A stretch of DNA of 64,000 nt, taken from Nitrosarchaeum sp. (lineage in GTDB: Archaea > Thermoproteota > Nitrososphaeria > Nitrososphaerales > Nitrosopumilaceae). Below, piece after piece: positions 44,617-54,271 of this stretch. Positions within the stretch are counted from its first letter, which is position 1; each line of letters opens with the position of its first letter. Location of the stretch: assembly GCA_021414365.1 (NCBI GenBank), contig JAIOOR010000013.1, positions 145,929 through 209,928 on the forward strand, given 5' to 3'. Under the pieces are notes generated by a model, which made no database searches, was not told the origin of the DNA, and saw only the letters and a list, made by a program, of their open reading frames with translations. Made by a program: the position numbers and the translations under genes.

Positions 44617-45057
44617 ATGTCATTAGAAAAATGGGCTTCTATTGCAAGTGTTGGATTGTATGCAATGTTTGTTGGAGAAATGATCTCAATTTATTATTTT
44701 ATGACTGATCTTCCTGCTAATTTTGAATTTGCGGTTGCATTTGAACCAACTCCAAAAATTCTTCAATTCATTTCTATTGGAGTTGCACCGGCATCAATTT
44801 TAACTGGACTATCGTTTATTCTAGCAAAACGTTATGGCTCTAAACAAATTGGTTCTATAATACTTGGTGGAGGTGTGATTTTGTTAATAGGAATGGCTTA
44901 CTGTTACACTCTTTTAGATAAACTTGTTCCTTCATATGTAATAGATTCCGTAATTATTACACCGCCTGTTTTCATGGGTGTTTCTATTCCTGTGATGATT
45001 GTTGGAATAATTTTAATTAAAACAAACAAGAAACGTCCAAAAAAAGAATATTTCTAA
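44617..45057 (+). CDS. Four-helix membrane protein of unknown function
   Basis: The 146 residues contain four hydrophobic segments ('SVGLYAMFVGEMISIYYF', 'FISIGVAPASILTGLSFIL', 'IILGGGVILLIGMAYCYTL', 'VFMGVSIPVMIVGIILI'). There is no recognised family. It overlaps the convergent acetyltransferase gene by four bases. Confidence 0.75.
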   Translation: MSLEKWASIASVGLYAMFVGEMISIYYFMTDLPANFEFAVAFEPTPKILQFISIGVAPASILTGLSFILAKRYGSKQIGSIILGGGVILLIGMAYCYTLLDKLVPSYVIDSVIITPPVFMGVSIPVMIVGIILIKTNKKRPKKEYF

Positions 45058-45491
45058 ACATGATCAAATCTTAATGCATTTGCATTGTGTTTGAAGCCTA
45101 GTTTTTCATAAAATGGCTTTACATCATCTACACAATCTAAAATCGTTTTATAGCACCCGTTATCTTTTGCATATTTTAATAGATACTTTATGATTTTCTC
45201 CCCAATGTCTTTTCTTTGATGGTCTTTATCTATAACTACATCTTCAATATGGCCAACTTTGCCTCCATTGTGAATAAACTTTGTTTCAATTAGAAGTGTG
45301 GTTGATCCAACTATTCTCCCATCCATTACAGCAACTATTATGATGTGATCCGAATTTGAATTTATTTTATCAAATATTTTTTCAGCTGTTTTTTTGTTCA
45401 TATTGCTTGCCTTGCGAAGAGAATCCAATGTTGATAAAAATCCATTTTGAAGATCTTCTTTTTGTAATTTTCTAATAATTATGCCACTCAT
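45054..45491 (-). CDS. GNAT acetyltransferase, similar to glucosamine-6-phosphate N-acetyltransferase
   Basis: The run 'GKVGHIEDVVIDKDHQRKDI' with 'GCYKTILDC' and 'FYEKLGF' follows GNA1 closely: the HIEDVVVD strand, the acetyl-CoA Q/RxxGxG loop (here QRKDIG) and the CYKxxLDC segment. GNA1 makes GlcNAc-6-P. I use the ATG at 45491; the track TTG adds four residues. It is next to a sugar-1-phosphate nucleotidyltransferase, which supports an amino-sugar nucleotide pathway. Confidence 0.85.
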   Translation of the reverse strand: MSGIIIRKLQKEDLQNGFLSTLDSLRKASNMNKKTAEKIFDKINSNSDHIIIVAVMDGRIVGSTTLLIETKFIHNGGKVGHIEDVVIDKDHQRKDIGEKIIKYLLKYAKDNGCYKTILDCVDDVKPFYEKLGFKHNANALRFDHV

Positions 45492-45499
45492 TTTTTTTA

Positions 45500-46201
45500 T
45501 CAAATGTTTCCAAGTTTTTGAAGATATTCCTGATTAGCCTTTCTATACGATGCCTTATTTCCAATATCTAAAAATCCTTTTTTAGAAACTATACTATCAA
45601 CTGGTTTGTTTTTAGTCATTACTTTTTTTATCAAATCATCCATTCCATATGGAACATTTTTTGGAATAAACCCCATGATTTCAGGTTCCATAACATAACA
45701 TCCCATGTTGATATTTGCCTTGATCTCTGGTTTTTCATTCCATGCGATTACTTTGCCTGTTTTTGCGGTTTCAATTACTCCATATGGTAAATTTGTTTTA
45801 TATTCATACAAACTCATTGTGACAAATGATTTTTTTTGCTTGTGTTGTTTTACCATGTTTCGCAAATTAAAGTCAAATATTGAATCTCCATACATACAAA
45901 CAAAAGTTTCATCAATGAATTTTTCAGCCGTTTTTAATTGACCTGCTGTAGCTAATGGTCTGTTAGCAATTGCATACTCTATGTTCACTCCAAATCGTTT
46001 ACCGTCTTCAAAATAATCTTCAATTGCCTTTTTCAAATAGCTGACACATAATACAACTGATTTTATGCCATTTTTCTTTGTCCAGTCAACTAAATGTTCT
46101 AAAATTGGCTTTTCTCCTAATGGCAGCATTGGTTTTGGAAGAAACGTTGTATATGGCTGTAACCTCGTTCCTAGCCCGCCTGCAAGAATTACTGCTTTCA
46201 C
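45500..46201 (-). CDS. Sugar-1-phosphate nucleotidyltransferase
   Basis: The 233-residue protein has the signature 'AVILAGGLGTRLQPYT', 'PKPMLPLGEKPILEHLVDW' and the metal Asp in 'VCMYGDSIFDF'. It makes an NDP-sugar. The N-terminus is of the glucose-1-P or mannose-1-P nucleotidyltransferase kind. It lacks the C-terminal beta-helix. It probably acts with the GNA1-like enzyme downstream on the same strand. Confidence 0.9.
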   Translation of the reverse strand: MKAVILAGGLGTRLQPYTTFLPKPMLPLGEKPILEHLVDWTKKNGIKSVVLCVSYLKKAIEDYFEDGKRFGVNIEYAIANRPLATAGQLKTAEKFIDETFVCMYGDSIFDFNLRNMVKQHKQKKSFVTMSLYEYKTNLPYGVIETAKTGKVIAWNEKPEIKANINMGCYVMEPEIMGFIPKNVPYGMDDLIKKVMTKNKPVDSIVSKKGFLDIGNKASYRKANQEYLQKLGNI

Positions 46202-46262
46202 AAATCTCTATTTGATATATGGCTATTTATGTTCAAGTGTGTATTTCTATTATAATTTAAAA

Positions 46263-47564
46263 TCAAATAAACAGATTTGAAATTTTTTCAATCACTGATG
46301 TGGGGGTTTTGGCAAAAACGATTATCATCGGCTCTTTTCCAAAATCTCCTTTGTGATAAATGATATCTGGTGGATTTTTCAAATTTCTTATTGCATGTTT
46401 TATTCCCCAGCCAACTGAAGATCTGTCTTTGTTTTTAATTGTCTTTGGCTCATCATTTCTATCATAACTGGAAATAATGACTCTTTTTTTTCTTAATTTT
46501 AATATTATATCTTCACTATATCTTAAATTAATTGCTGAGCATATCTCTGGAAATTTTTTATTCATAACAATTAATGCAGTAGCAACATGTTTTGATCCAC
46601 CATACTCTAAATCTCCTGCAACTGTTACACTGTTTCCAGTTTTCACTATTCTACCCGACACACCTAGTATCTCTTTAATTGATCTTGGACTCTTTTTTGA
46701 AAATACAAAATTTGTTTGACATTCGGGAATGAATTTGTATATGTTTTTAATTTGAACAAATTCATTAATCGCATGAGTTAATTCCTCACGAATATCATCT
46801 TTGTTTTTGATTTGTGTGATTAATATTCCATGTCCGATCTTTTTAGCATTTTTAATTGAATTGAATGTGAATTGTTTTGAAAATTTTACTGCTTCTTTCA
46901 AATGTATTCCGTTTGCTAGTGAAAACAATAATGTTGCTGAATAATTGCATCCACTACCATGATTAGTTTTTAATATTTTTTTGCCTGATATTGTGTATTG
47001 ATTTTTTTGTTCTAAGATGTAGTCTGTTATTTGATCATTTGTTTCTAATCCTGTAATTATGACGTTCTTTGCGCCCATGCCCTGAATTTTTTTAGCAGCT
47101 CTCTGAAGTGATTTTTTTGAATCAATTTTAATTTCAGATAAGAATTCTGCCTCAAATTTATTTGGTGTGATCACTGTGGATAATGGAATTAAAAATTTTT
47201 TAAAATCTTTGATAGCATTTCTTTCAATGAGTAGTCCCCCAGTAGTGGATTTTATAACTGGGTCGACCACAATTGGGATTTTTTTATTTTTTAGTTCTTT
47301 GTAAATTGTTTTTATAATTTCTGAATTGTACACCATTCCAATTTTAATTCCATCTATTTTAAAATCAGAAATTATTGAATCTATCTGATTTTTTACTATT
47401 TTTTGTGACGCTGGTTGAATCATTCCAAAACTAGATGTATTTTGACCTGTAATTGCAGTGATTACTGTTAATCCATAAGCATTTAGGGAATCAAATGTTT
47501 TTACATCACTTTGAATGCCTGCCCCTGATGATGGATCAGAGCCACCTATGGATAGCAAGTTCAT
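46263..47564 (-). CDS. thiDN: Bifunctional HMP(P) kinase / thiamine-phosphate synthase ThiD-ThiN
   Basis: The N-terminal ~255 residues form ThiD ('GGSDPSSGAGIQSDVKTFDS', and the GSGC loop 'NHGSGCNYSATL'). The C-terminal ~170 residues match ThiN ('GNSVTVAGDLEYGGSKHVAT', 'SSVGWGIKHAI'), the archaeal replacement for ThiE. It phosphorylates the pyrimidine and couples it to the thiazole in thiamine synthesis. thiC lies nearby at 48 kb, on the opposite strand. Confidence 0.94.
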   Translation of the reverse strand: MNLLSIGGSDPSSGAGIQSDVKTFDSLNAYGLTVITAITGQNTSSFGMIQPASQKIVKNQIDSIISDFKIDGIKIGMVYNSEIIKTIYKELKNKKIPIVVDPVIKSTTGGLLIERNAIKDFKKFLIPLSTVITPNKFEAEFLSEIKIDSKKSLQRAAKKIQGMGAKNVIITGLETNDQITDYILEQKNQYTISGKKILKTNHGSGCNYSATLLFSLANGIHLKEAVKFSKQFTFNSIKNAKKIGHGILITQIKNKDDIREELTHAINEFVQIKNIYKFIPECQTNFVFSKKSPRSIKEILGVSGRIVKTGNSVTVAGDLEYGGSKHVATALIVMNKKFPEICSAINLRYSEDIILKLRKKRVIISSYDRNDEPKTIKNKDRSSVGWGIKHAIRNLKNPPDIIYHKGDFGKEPMIIVFAKTPTSVIEKISNLFI

Positions 47565-47686
47565 ATCGAATTTTTAATACCACTTATCCTAATCTATATT
47601 TCCTTTTTTAATTTTTACTTTTTGTATTTTTAATTTGTAATTGTGATAGAGCATTTATAGTTCATCGACAATCAATATTTGTTAAT

Positions 47687-47884
47687 TTGATTAAAAAGAA
47701 AATTCCTCTAATCGATGATGTTCCCGACGAATTACTCTGCACTTCATGTTTGTTGCCTATGCAATATCAAAAAAAGACTAATGATACATATCTTTGGCAA
47801 TGCTTCAAATGCGGTAAAAAATATTTTGTCTCTGATTCATTTACTGATTTTAATATTTCTGAAACTTGGAATTCAGCTAAATAA
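47687..47884 (+). CDS. Small zinc-ribbon protein
   Basis: The 65-residue protein has 'CTSCLLP' and 'CFKCGKKYFVS', giving a C-x2-C...C-x2-C zinc ribbon. The start is TTG. The function is unknown. It is upstream of thiC on the same strand, separated by about 140 bases. Confidence 0.7.
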   Translation: MIKKKIPLIDDVPDELLCTSCLLPMQYQKKTNDTYLWQCFKCGKKYFVSDSFTDFNISETWNSAK

Positions 47885-48026
47885 TGATACACAAATTTTC
47901 AAAAATTCTCTTTTTTGAAAATTTTTTATAGTTTTCTTTAAAATTGATCGATTTTTTATATTTAAAAGACTGACCAAAATTTGTACATCTATGATTGTTT
48001 AAATCAGGCAAAGATGTAATCAATAC

Positions 48027-49349
48027 ATGGGTACTCAAATGAGTGCAGCCCGAAGAGGTGTTGCCACTGAGGAAATGAAGAGAGTTGCAAAAGATGAGGA
48101 TGTTACATTGGAATGGTTACTTCCTAAAATTGCATGTGGCTCTATAATAATTCCTAGTAATAATATCCGTTCTCAGAAAATTCACAATGTTGGAATTGGT
48201 AAGGGTCTTAAAACTAAAGTAAATGTCAACATTGGTACTTCGACTCTAAATGTTAATTTGGAAGAAGAAATTGAAAAAGCAAAAGTTGCAGTAAAATATC
48301 ATGCTGACACGATAATGGATTTAAGTGATGGTGGAGATGTTAGAAAAATTCGTCAATCTCTATTAGAAGTTGCACCAATTACGTTTGGCACAGTCCCTAT
48401 CTATGAGGCATACAACTATGGTGTTGAAGTTCATAAAAATCCTTTAAACTTGACTGAGGATGATTTCTTAAACGCGTTTGAAAACAATGCAAAAGATGGT
48501 GTTGATTACACAACCATTCACTGTGGTATCACAAAAGATATTGCAAAAAGAATCCTCAAAGTAAAAAGGTATGGTGGTGTTGTGAGTAAGGGTGGAACAA
48601 TCACTGCTGCGTGGATGTTAAAACATGATAAAGAAAATCCATACTTGACACATTATGATTATCTTATTGAAATTGCAAAAAAATATGATATCACATTTAG
48701 TTTAGGTGATGCATTACGACCTGGCTCTATCCTTGATTCTCATGATGAGCTCCAGGTTCAAGAAATGATCAATATATCACAATTAACTAAACGTGCTCAC
48801 GAACAAGATATTCAAGTAATGGTGGAAGGTCCAGGACATGTCCCATTAAATGAAGTGTCTGCTAATGTAATACTTGCAAAATCATTAATCGGTGATGTTC
48901 CTTACTATGTTTTAGGTCCTTTAGTAACTGATGTCGCATCAGGACATGATCACATTGCTAGTGCAATCGGTGCTGCTGTTTCTGCAAGTCAAGGTGTTGA
49001 TTTACTGTGTTATCTTACTCCTTCTGAACATCTTGCATTACCTAATGCTGAAGAAGTTAAAGCTGGTTTGATTGCATATAGAATTGCAGCACATTCAGCT
49101 GATTTGGTAAAAATTCGTGAAAAGGCAATAAAATGGGATATGGCAATGACCGAAGCTCGTCGTACATTAGATTGGGAGAAACAAATCGCATTATCTATTG
49201 ATCCAGAAGAAGCAGCTAGAATTCATAGTCGAACTGGTCAACGTCTTGGAAATAATGTTCCATGTACAATGTGTGGTGGTGCATGTGTCTATATCATGTT
49301 GCCCCAGCAAAGAAAATACGAAAAAGAAGAAAAATTACAACAAATTTAG
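48027..49349 (+). CDS. thiC: Phosphomethylpyrimidine synthase ThiC
   Basis: ThiC is a radical SAM enzyme that turns AIR into HMP-P for thiamine. The C-terminal cluster motif is 'CTMCGGAC' (CX2CX3C), versus CX2CX4C in the bacterial enzymes I recall. 'VEGPGHVPLNEV' and 'GPLVTDVASGHDHIASAIGA' are diagnostic. At 440 residues it is the short form. I searched the upstream region by eye for a TPP riboswitch and found none. Confidence 0.96.
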   Translation: MGTQMSAARRGVATEEMKRVAKDEDVTLEWLLPKIACGSIIIPSNNIRSQKIHNVGIGKGLKTKVNVNIGTSTLNVNLEEEIEKAKVAVKYHADTIMDLSDGGDVRKIRQSLLEVAPITFGTVPIYEAYNYGVEVHKNPLNLTEDDFLNAFENNAKDGVDYTTIHCGITKDIAKRILKVKRYGGVVSKGGTITAAWMLKHDKENPYLTHYDYLIEIAKKYDITFSLGDALRPGSILDSHDELQVQEMINISQLTKRAHEQDIQVMVEGPGHVPLNEVSANVILAKSLIGDVPYYVLGPLVTDVASGHDHIASAIGAAVSASQGVDLLCYLTPSEHLALPNAEEVKAGLIAYRIAAHSADLVKIREKAIKWDMAMTEARRTLDWEKQIALSIDPEEAARIHSRTGQRLGNNVPCTMCGGACVYIMLPQQRKYEKEEKLQQI

Positions 49350-49739
49350 TAACACTTTTTCAAGACTGGGAACTGTTTCATAGTTTTTCAATTCATCTAT
49401 TGTAATCCACGCATACTCTGAATTTTCCCAATTCAGTTTAATTTCTGGTTTTTTTGCTTCAAACAAAAACGGAAATATCTCCCACTCGTGATTTTCATAC
49501 TGCGGTGAATTGATTTTTAGCACATCTGCATTTTTTACTAGTCTTATTTTGTCTTCAGAAATACCTGTTTCTTCATAAATTTCAATTTTTGCTCTTGATA
49601 ATGGATTCTCATTTTTTTCTATAATTCCACTAATTCCTGCCCACAAACCTTTCATGGTTTTTACATTTTTGCTTCTTTTTAGAATGAGTATTTTCTGTTT
49701 ATCTTGAATAAACGATGTCACTATTTTGGTTGAGCGCAT
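49335..49739 (-). CDS. Nudix hydrolase
   Basis: The Nudix box 'GIIEKNENPLSRAKIEIYEE' plus 'TGI' matches GX5EX7REUXEEXGU except that the first Arg is Ile. It hydrolyses a nucleoside diphosphate derivative, probably as house-cleaning. It is 134 residues long and lies directly after tyrA on the same strand. It overlaps the convergent thiC by 15 bases. Confidence 0.9.
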   Translation of the reverse strand: MRSTKIVTSFIQDKQKILILKRSKNVKTMKGLWAGISGIIEKNENPLSRAKIEIYEETGISEDKIRLVKNADVLKINSPQYENHEWEIFPFLFEAKKPEIKLNWENSEYAWITIDELKNYETVPSLEKVLLNLL

Positions 49740-49744
49740 TTCTT

Positions 49745-50599
49745 TTATTTTTCAATAGCATTTACCATTTTTGTTAATTTTTTATATGATTCTTCTAGAT
49801 TTGTATTTGCAGAAAGTTTTTCTTGACATGTCTTGATGTAATCTATCACTTCTTCTGTCTTTGATTCTTGTACTGCTGTGAGTAGTCTTCCTATGTCTTT
49901 CCAAAGTTCTTCTGCAGCTCTTCTGATTTCTGGATTTGCGATAATTGTTTCTATTAATTCTGGTGATTCAGTCATGATGCTTTCCGCTAATATTTTTTGA
50001 ACTCTAAAAGTTGTTCCAGACATCTTTTCTGTTAATGCCATTTTTTCATCTTTTGAAATAATGTTTGCAAAAACAAGATTCATCAAATGAGTCAATCCTA
50101 AAATCACAGCGATTTTTTTATCGTGTTCTATAGCATCAATTGTAACAAAGTTTGCACCATCAAAAAGCTCTTTGGCAATAATTAATTCTTTTTTTGCATC
50201 TTTTATTGGAATTGAAATTATGTTTTGTCCTTTGATAGATTTTGCTCCAGGTCCAAACATAGGATGAATACATATTGGATTGATTTTTGCAGGCATTTTT
50301 GATAATGATGTAACTACTTTAGATTTTTCAGATGATATTTCAATTAGATATGTTCCACGTTTCATCTCTTTTGCAATTAATCTGATTATTTCGGGAGTTC
50401 TTCTTGTTGGTGTACATAAAACTACATAATCTGCTTTTAAAATTCCACCTACCAGTGATTCTGATTGTATGATTCCTTTTCCATGAATTTTATTTTCAGT
50501 ATCATAACCTGTTACCTCAAAATCATTTGCTAAGAAATATTTTGCAAACCATTGCCCCATCTGGCCTCCTGCACCAATTATTGTAATCTTCTTTTTCAT
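49745..50599 (-). CDS. tyrA: Prephenate dehydrogenase-like protein
   Basis: The NAD(P) Rossmann motif is 'TIIGAGGQMGQWFAKYF'. The helical C-terminal domain has 'CIHPMFGPGAKS', typical of TyrA. It oxidises prephenate to 4-hydroxyphenylpyruvate for tyrosine. It carries no chorismate mutase domain; that domain is on the adjacent aminotransferase. It is the end of the aromatic block. Confidence 0.92.
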   Translation of the reverse strand: MKKKITIIGAGGQMGQWFAKYFLANDFEVTGYDTENKIHGKGIIQSESLVGGILKADYVVLCTPTRRTPEIIRLIAKEMKRGTYLIEISSEKSKVVTSLSKMPAKINPICIHPMFGPGAKSIKGQNIISIPIKDAKKELIIAKELFDGANFVTIDAIEHDKKIAVILGLTHLMNLVFANIISKDEKMALTEKMSGTTFRVQKILAESIMTESPELIETIIANPEIRRAAEELWKDIGRLLTAVQESKTEEVIDYIKTCQEKLSANTNLEESYKKLTKMVNAIEK

Positions 50600-51963
50600 T
50601 ATTTATCTCTCATCTTACTAAGTATATTCATTCCGTCCATTAGTGTTTTTTCATTCTCACAGGCAGATATTCTAATGAAATTTTTATATTCGCCAAATCC
50701 TTCTCCTGGGGCAACTGCCAATCCTTTTTCTAAAAGTTCGTTTGCAAATTGAACCCCGCTAAATCCCTCTTGATTAATACGAGCAAAAATGTACATTGCC
50801 CCATCTGGAGCCACAAAATCTAATTTGATCTCTTTTGCTTTTTCTGCCAATATCTTTAGTCTGCTTTGTATGGTATTAGTGTTGTTTGATGTATCTGCTT
50901 CCAGTGCCTTCATTGCAACATATTGAATAGGCTCAGAAACGTTTGTGAGACAAAGTGCTTCTAATTTTGACATTGTGTTGATTATCTTAGAATTTGCAAT
51001 GGCATAACCTATTCTAAATCCTGTCATTGCATGAGATTTTGAAAATGATTGAGCTATGATGCTTTTTTCATAATTGTAGCACAATACACTTTTCCAATTT
51101 TTAAATGCGTATTGAGAATAAACTTCATCACTTAAAATATACAAATCGTTTTTCATTGCTAACTCTACAATTTCGTCTTGTAATTTTTCAGGAAGAATTT
51201 TCCCTGTTGGATTATTTGGATAATTCAATACTATCATCTTTGTATTGGGATTGATCACTTTTTGGATTTGTTCGATAGTTGGTTCCCATTTTCCTTCCAA
51301 TGTAGTAGTGACGGTTCTTACTTTAATTCCTGAATTTAATGCACAATCCTTGTATGCAGGCCATGCTGGCTCTATTACGATTAACTCATCTCCTGGATTT
51401 AGTAACGTGGTAATCGCGGTAAATATTGAAAATCGTGCACCTGGACTAACTAAAAAATTCTCTTCTGTAACTTTTACATTGAATTTTTTATTCACATACT
51501 TTGCAAGTGCATTTCTAAATGATGGCATTCCTCTTGCTTGACCGTATTTTAAAAATCCTTTGTCGAAAACTTCTTCGAGTGCTTTTCTTACAATTTCTGG
51601 TGGTAAAAAATCCGGCTCTCCAACTTCCATGTGAATTATTTTCCTCCCTTGTTCTTCCATTGATTTTGCTTTGAGAAAAATTGAAAAATGTGTTTGTTTG
51701 TTATCTGATTGTACTTTAATTGATTCATTAAGTAAAAAATTTAAAAATTTTGTTCCAATTGTCTCATCAAAATTTAATTCCTTACATAATGAGATTACTT
51801 GTTTGCGTAGGTTATCTTCTCTAGATTCATCTGTGATTCCTTTACCTGTATTTTTTTTGATTACTCCAATTTTTTTAGATATGTCTGTTCTTAGTTTTAG
51901 CATCTTTATCATCTCAATAGTTATCTCTTCTATCCTATTGCGAAGTTGATTGATATCTGACAT
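50599..51963 (-). CDS. Chorismate mutase - aromatic/prephenate aminotransferase fusion
   Basis: Residues 1-90 are an AroQ-type chorismate mutase ('LRNRIEEITIEMIKMLKLRT', then 'ISKKIGVIK'). Residues ~95-454 are a class I aminotransferase with 'NYPNNPTGKILPE' and the Schiff-base Lys in 'IAQSFSKSHAMTGFRIGYAI'. The fusion would couple chorismate rearrangement with transamination to Phe/Tyr precursors. Its stop and the tyrA start abut, so they are in one operon with aroC upstream. Confidence 0.92.
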   Translation of the reverse strand: MSDINQLRNRIEEITIEMIKMLKLRTDISKKIGVIKKNTGKGITDESREDNLRKQVISLCKELNFDETIGTKFLNFLLNESIKVQSDNKQTHFSIFLKAKSMEEQGRKIIHMEVGEPDFLPPEIVRKALEEVFDKGFLKYGQARGMPSFRNALAKYVNKKFNVKVTEENFLVSPGARFSIFTAITTLLNPGDELIVIEPAWPAYKDCALNSGIKVRTVTTTLEGKWEPTIEQIQKVINPNTKMIVLNYPNNPTGKILPEKLQDEIVELAMKNDLYILSDEVYSQYAFKNWKSVLCYNYEKSIIAQSFSKSHAMTGFRIGYAIANSKIINTMSKLEALCLTNVSEPIQYVAMKALEADTSNNTNTIQSRLKILAEKAKEIKLDFVAPDGAMYIFARINQEGFSGVQFANELLEKGLAVAPGEGFGEYKNFIRISACENEKTLMDGMNILSKMRDK

Positions 51964-51967
51964 ATCC

Positions 51968-53065
51968 TTACAATACAGGCTTAATTGCTCCAGCTAAAAT
52001 AGCATGATCTGCTAAAGTTAGGGCAACTAGCGAATCTACAACTGGTGGCGCTCTTGGCACTACACATGGATCGTGCCTTCCTTTTACTTCTAGGACTGTC
52101 TCTTTTTTTGTTTTAATGTCTACGGTACTTTGTTTCTGTGCTATTGATGATGCAGGTTTGAATGCAATTCTCATTGTTATTGGCATGCCGTTTGATATCC
52201 CACCTAGTATTCCTCCGGAATTGTTTGTTTTAGTAACAATCTTTCCTTTTTTGATTGTGTATAGATCATTATTTTCTGAACCAAATAGTTTGGCTCCTTC
52301 AAATCCAGAACCAAACTCCACTCCTTTTACAGATGGAATTGAAAACATTGCTTTACTTAAATCTGATTCCAATGATCCAAAAATTGGTTCACCTAATCCT
52401 ATTGGAACATTTGTAGTGATGGATTCAATTATTCCTCCAAGTGAATCTCCATTTTTTCTTGCATCCAGTATTGACTCTTTCATTTTCTCCGCTGTATTTT
52501 CTTCAGGACATCTAACTTCATTTTTATAAATTAAATCGATCATTTTTTCACTGAACTTGTTTTCCATCTTTATTTTTCCAATCTGTGTTGTAAATGAATT
52601 TGTTTCAATCCCTAATGTAATTTTTAATAATTTCTTTGCAATTACGCCTCCCATAACATGAGTTGCAGTTAATCTTCCGGAAAATCTTCCTCCTCCTCTA
52701 TAATCATTGAAATGGTTGTATTTCATCATGGCCGGATAATCTGAGTGTCCTGGTCTGAGTTTTGTTTTCAAATTCTCATAATCTGTTGATTTCTGATCAC
52801 TGTTCCAAACTATCATTGTAATTGGAGCTCCCGTTGTATATCCTCTGAAAACCCCGGAAATAATTTCAACAACATCTTTCTCTTTACGTTGTGTAGAGAT
52901 TAATGATTGACCTGGTTTTCTAAGATCAAGCATTTTTTGAATTTCTTTTTCATCAATTTCTAATCCTGCAGGACAACCATCTAAGACAGCTCCTATGGAT
53001 TTTCCGTGACTTTCACCGAAACTAGTTAAAACAAGTCGCTGACCAATTGAACTTCCTGGCAACAT
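51968..53065 (-). CDS. aroC: Chorismate synthase
   Basis: AroC converts EPSP to chorismate with reduced FMN. 'TSFGESHGKSIGAVLDGCPA' and 'RGGGRFSGRLTATHVMGG' (seen in part) are diagnostic. The 365-residue length is normal. It heads the aroC - fusion - tyrA - Nudix run. Confidence 0.97.
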   Translation of the reverse strand: MLPGSSIGQRLVLTSFGESHGKSIGAVLDGCPAGLEIDEKEIQKMLDLRKPGQSLISTQRKEKDVVEIISGVFRGYTTGAPITMIVWNSDQKSTDYENLKTKLRPGHSDYPAMMKYNHFNDYRGGGRFSGRLTATHVMGGVIAKKLLKITLGIETNSFTTQIGKIKMENKFSEKMIDLIYKNEVRCPEENTAEKMKESILDARKNGDSLGGIIESITTNVPIGLGEPIFGSLESDLSKAMFSIPSVKGVEFGSGFEGAKLFGSENNDLYTIKKGKIVTKTNNSGGILGGISNGMPITMRIAFKPASSIAQKQSTVDIKTKKETVLEVKGRHDPCVVPRAPPVVDSLVALTLADHAILAGAIKPVL

Positions 53066-53212
53066 ATTGTATGGGTAAATTGATGCTTATAATTGTGATT
53101 TAGAGTCCTTTTTTGGGTAATTCTAATAAAACAGGCTCTGCTTTTGAATTTTTTATAGGGATTATATTTGATAATGATAAAACAGATTTAATATCATACA
53201 TCTTATTTTCCA

Positions 53213-54271
53213 TTGTTGCCTTCAATCAAAGATGACACAGCCATAAAAATACTCTTTGAGGCTTCTCCAGACATGCTGGCAATTCTTGATAAGAATGGAA
53301 AAATTGTTGATTGTAATGCCCAATGTGCAAAAAATTTGGGATATGAGAAAAGTGAAATGATTGGAATGATTGGTCCTATAGATATGGTTTTAGAAAGAGA
53401 TAGACATATTGCAGTTGATGGATTTGAAAAAGTAGTAACAAATGGAATAAACCATAATGTTTCATTTGAAATGAAGCGAAAAAACAATACAACATTTTCG
53501 ACTTTATGGAGTGGTGCAGTATTACATGATGAATCAGGAAATATTGAAGGATATTTGGTGACAGGTAAGGATTTGACAGCAATAAAAAATCTAGAAAATG
53601 AATTAATTGTTTCACGTGATCGAATTAAAATTAATAGGTTTTCAATATTGGGTGAATTATCTGCAAAACTCACACATGATATAAAAAACCCCCTTTCCAG
53701 TATTTTCAACCGTGTAGATCTTATCAAAATGACTACCAAAGAGGAAAAAACATTAGAACACTGTGATAAAATAAAATACTCTCTTGATCAAATTTTACGT
53801 CAAATAAACGATGTAACCGATTTTGTAAGAATTCCACCGATAAAATTACAAAAAAATTCTCTTCAAGAACTATTAAAAAATACACTGGAATACGTTGACA
53901 TTCCAAACAAAATATCTATCGAATTACCAAAAGATGACCATGAAATCAACTGCGACGAATCTCAACTGATCATTGTTTTTACAAATTTAATTTCCAATGC
54001 AGTACAAAAGCTTGGAGATGATGGTAAAATATCAATTCAATATGATAGCACTTCAACATCACATCTTATCTCCGTAATTGATTCTGGAGAATCCATTCCA
54101 GACTATGTGATGCCTAGAATTTTTGAACCACTATTTACAACAAAACAAAAAGGCACAGGTCTAGGCCTTGCAAGCTGCAAATCCGTCATGGTAAATCATG
54201 GTGGAAGCATATCTGTCAAAAATAATCCTGTTACATTTACAATTATTTTGCCAAAAAATCAATTGGCATAA
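53213..54271 (+). CDS. Soluble PAS-domain sensor histidine kinase
   Basis: A PAS domain (about 10-125, 'LAILDKNGKIVDCNAQCAKN') leads into a HisKA domain with the phospho-His155 in 'SAKLTHDIKNPLSS'. The HATPase domain follows with N box 'VFTNLISNAVQKLG', G1 'VIDSGES' and G2 'GTGLGLASCKSVM'. There is no membrane helix, so it senses a cytoplasmic signal. No cognate regulator is adjacent; free receivers exist at 13.7 and 24.6 kb. The start is TTG. It is opposite in strand to the flanking aro genes. Confidence 0.93.
   Translation: MLPSIKDDTAIKILFEASPDMLAILDKNGKIVDCNAQCAKNLGYEKSEMIGMIGPIDMVLERDRHIAVDGFEKVVTNGINHNVSFEMKRKNNTTFSTLWSGAVLHDESGNIEGYLVTGKDLTAIKNLENELIVSRDRIKINRFSILGELSAKLTHDIKNPLSSIFNRVDLIKMTTKEEKTLEHCDKIKYSLDQILRQINDVTDFVRIPPIKLQKNSLQELLKNTLEYVDIPNKISIELPKDDHEINCDESQLIIVFTNLISNAVQKLGDDGKISIQYDSTSTSHLISVIDSGESIPDYVMPRIFEPLFTTKQKGTGLGLASCKSVMVNHGGSISVKNNPVTFTIILPKNQLA

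Noticed and set aside
47885-48026. Possible TPP riboswitch before thiC
   Set aside because: I looked for the conserved CTGAGA and ACCTGATCTGG-like segments and found neither; only an AT-rich hairpin-like stretch is present.
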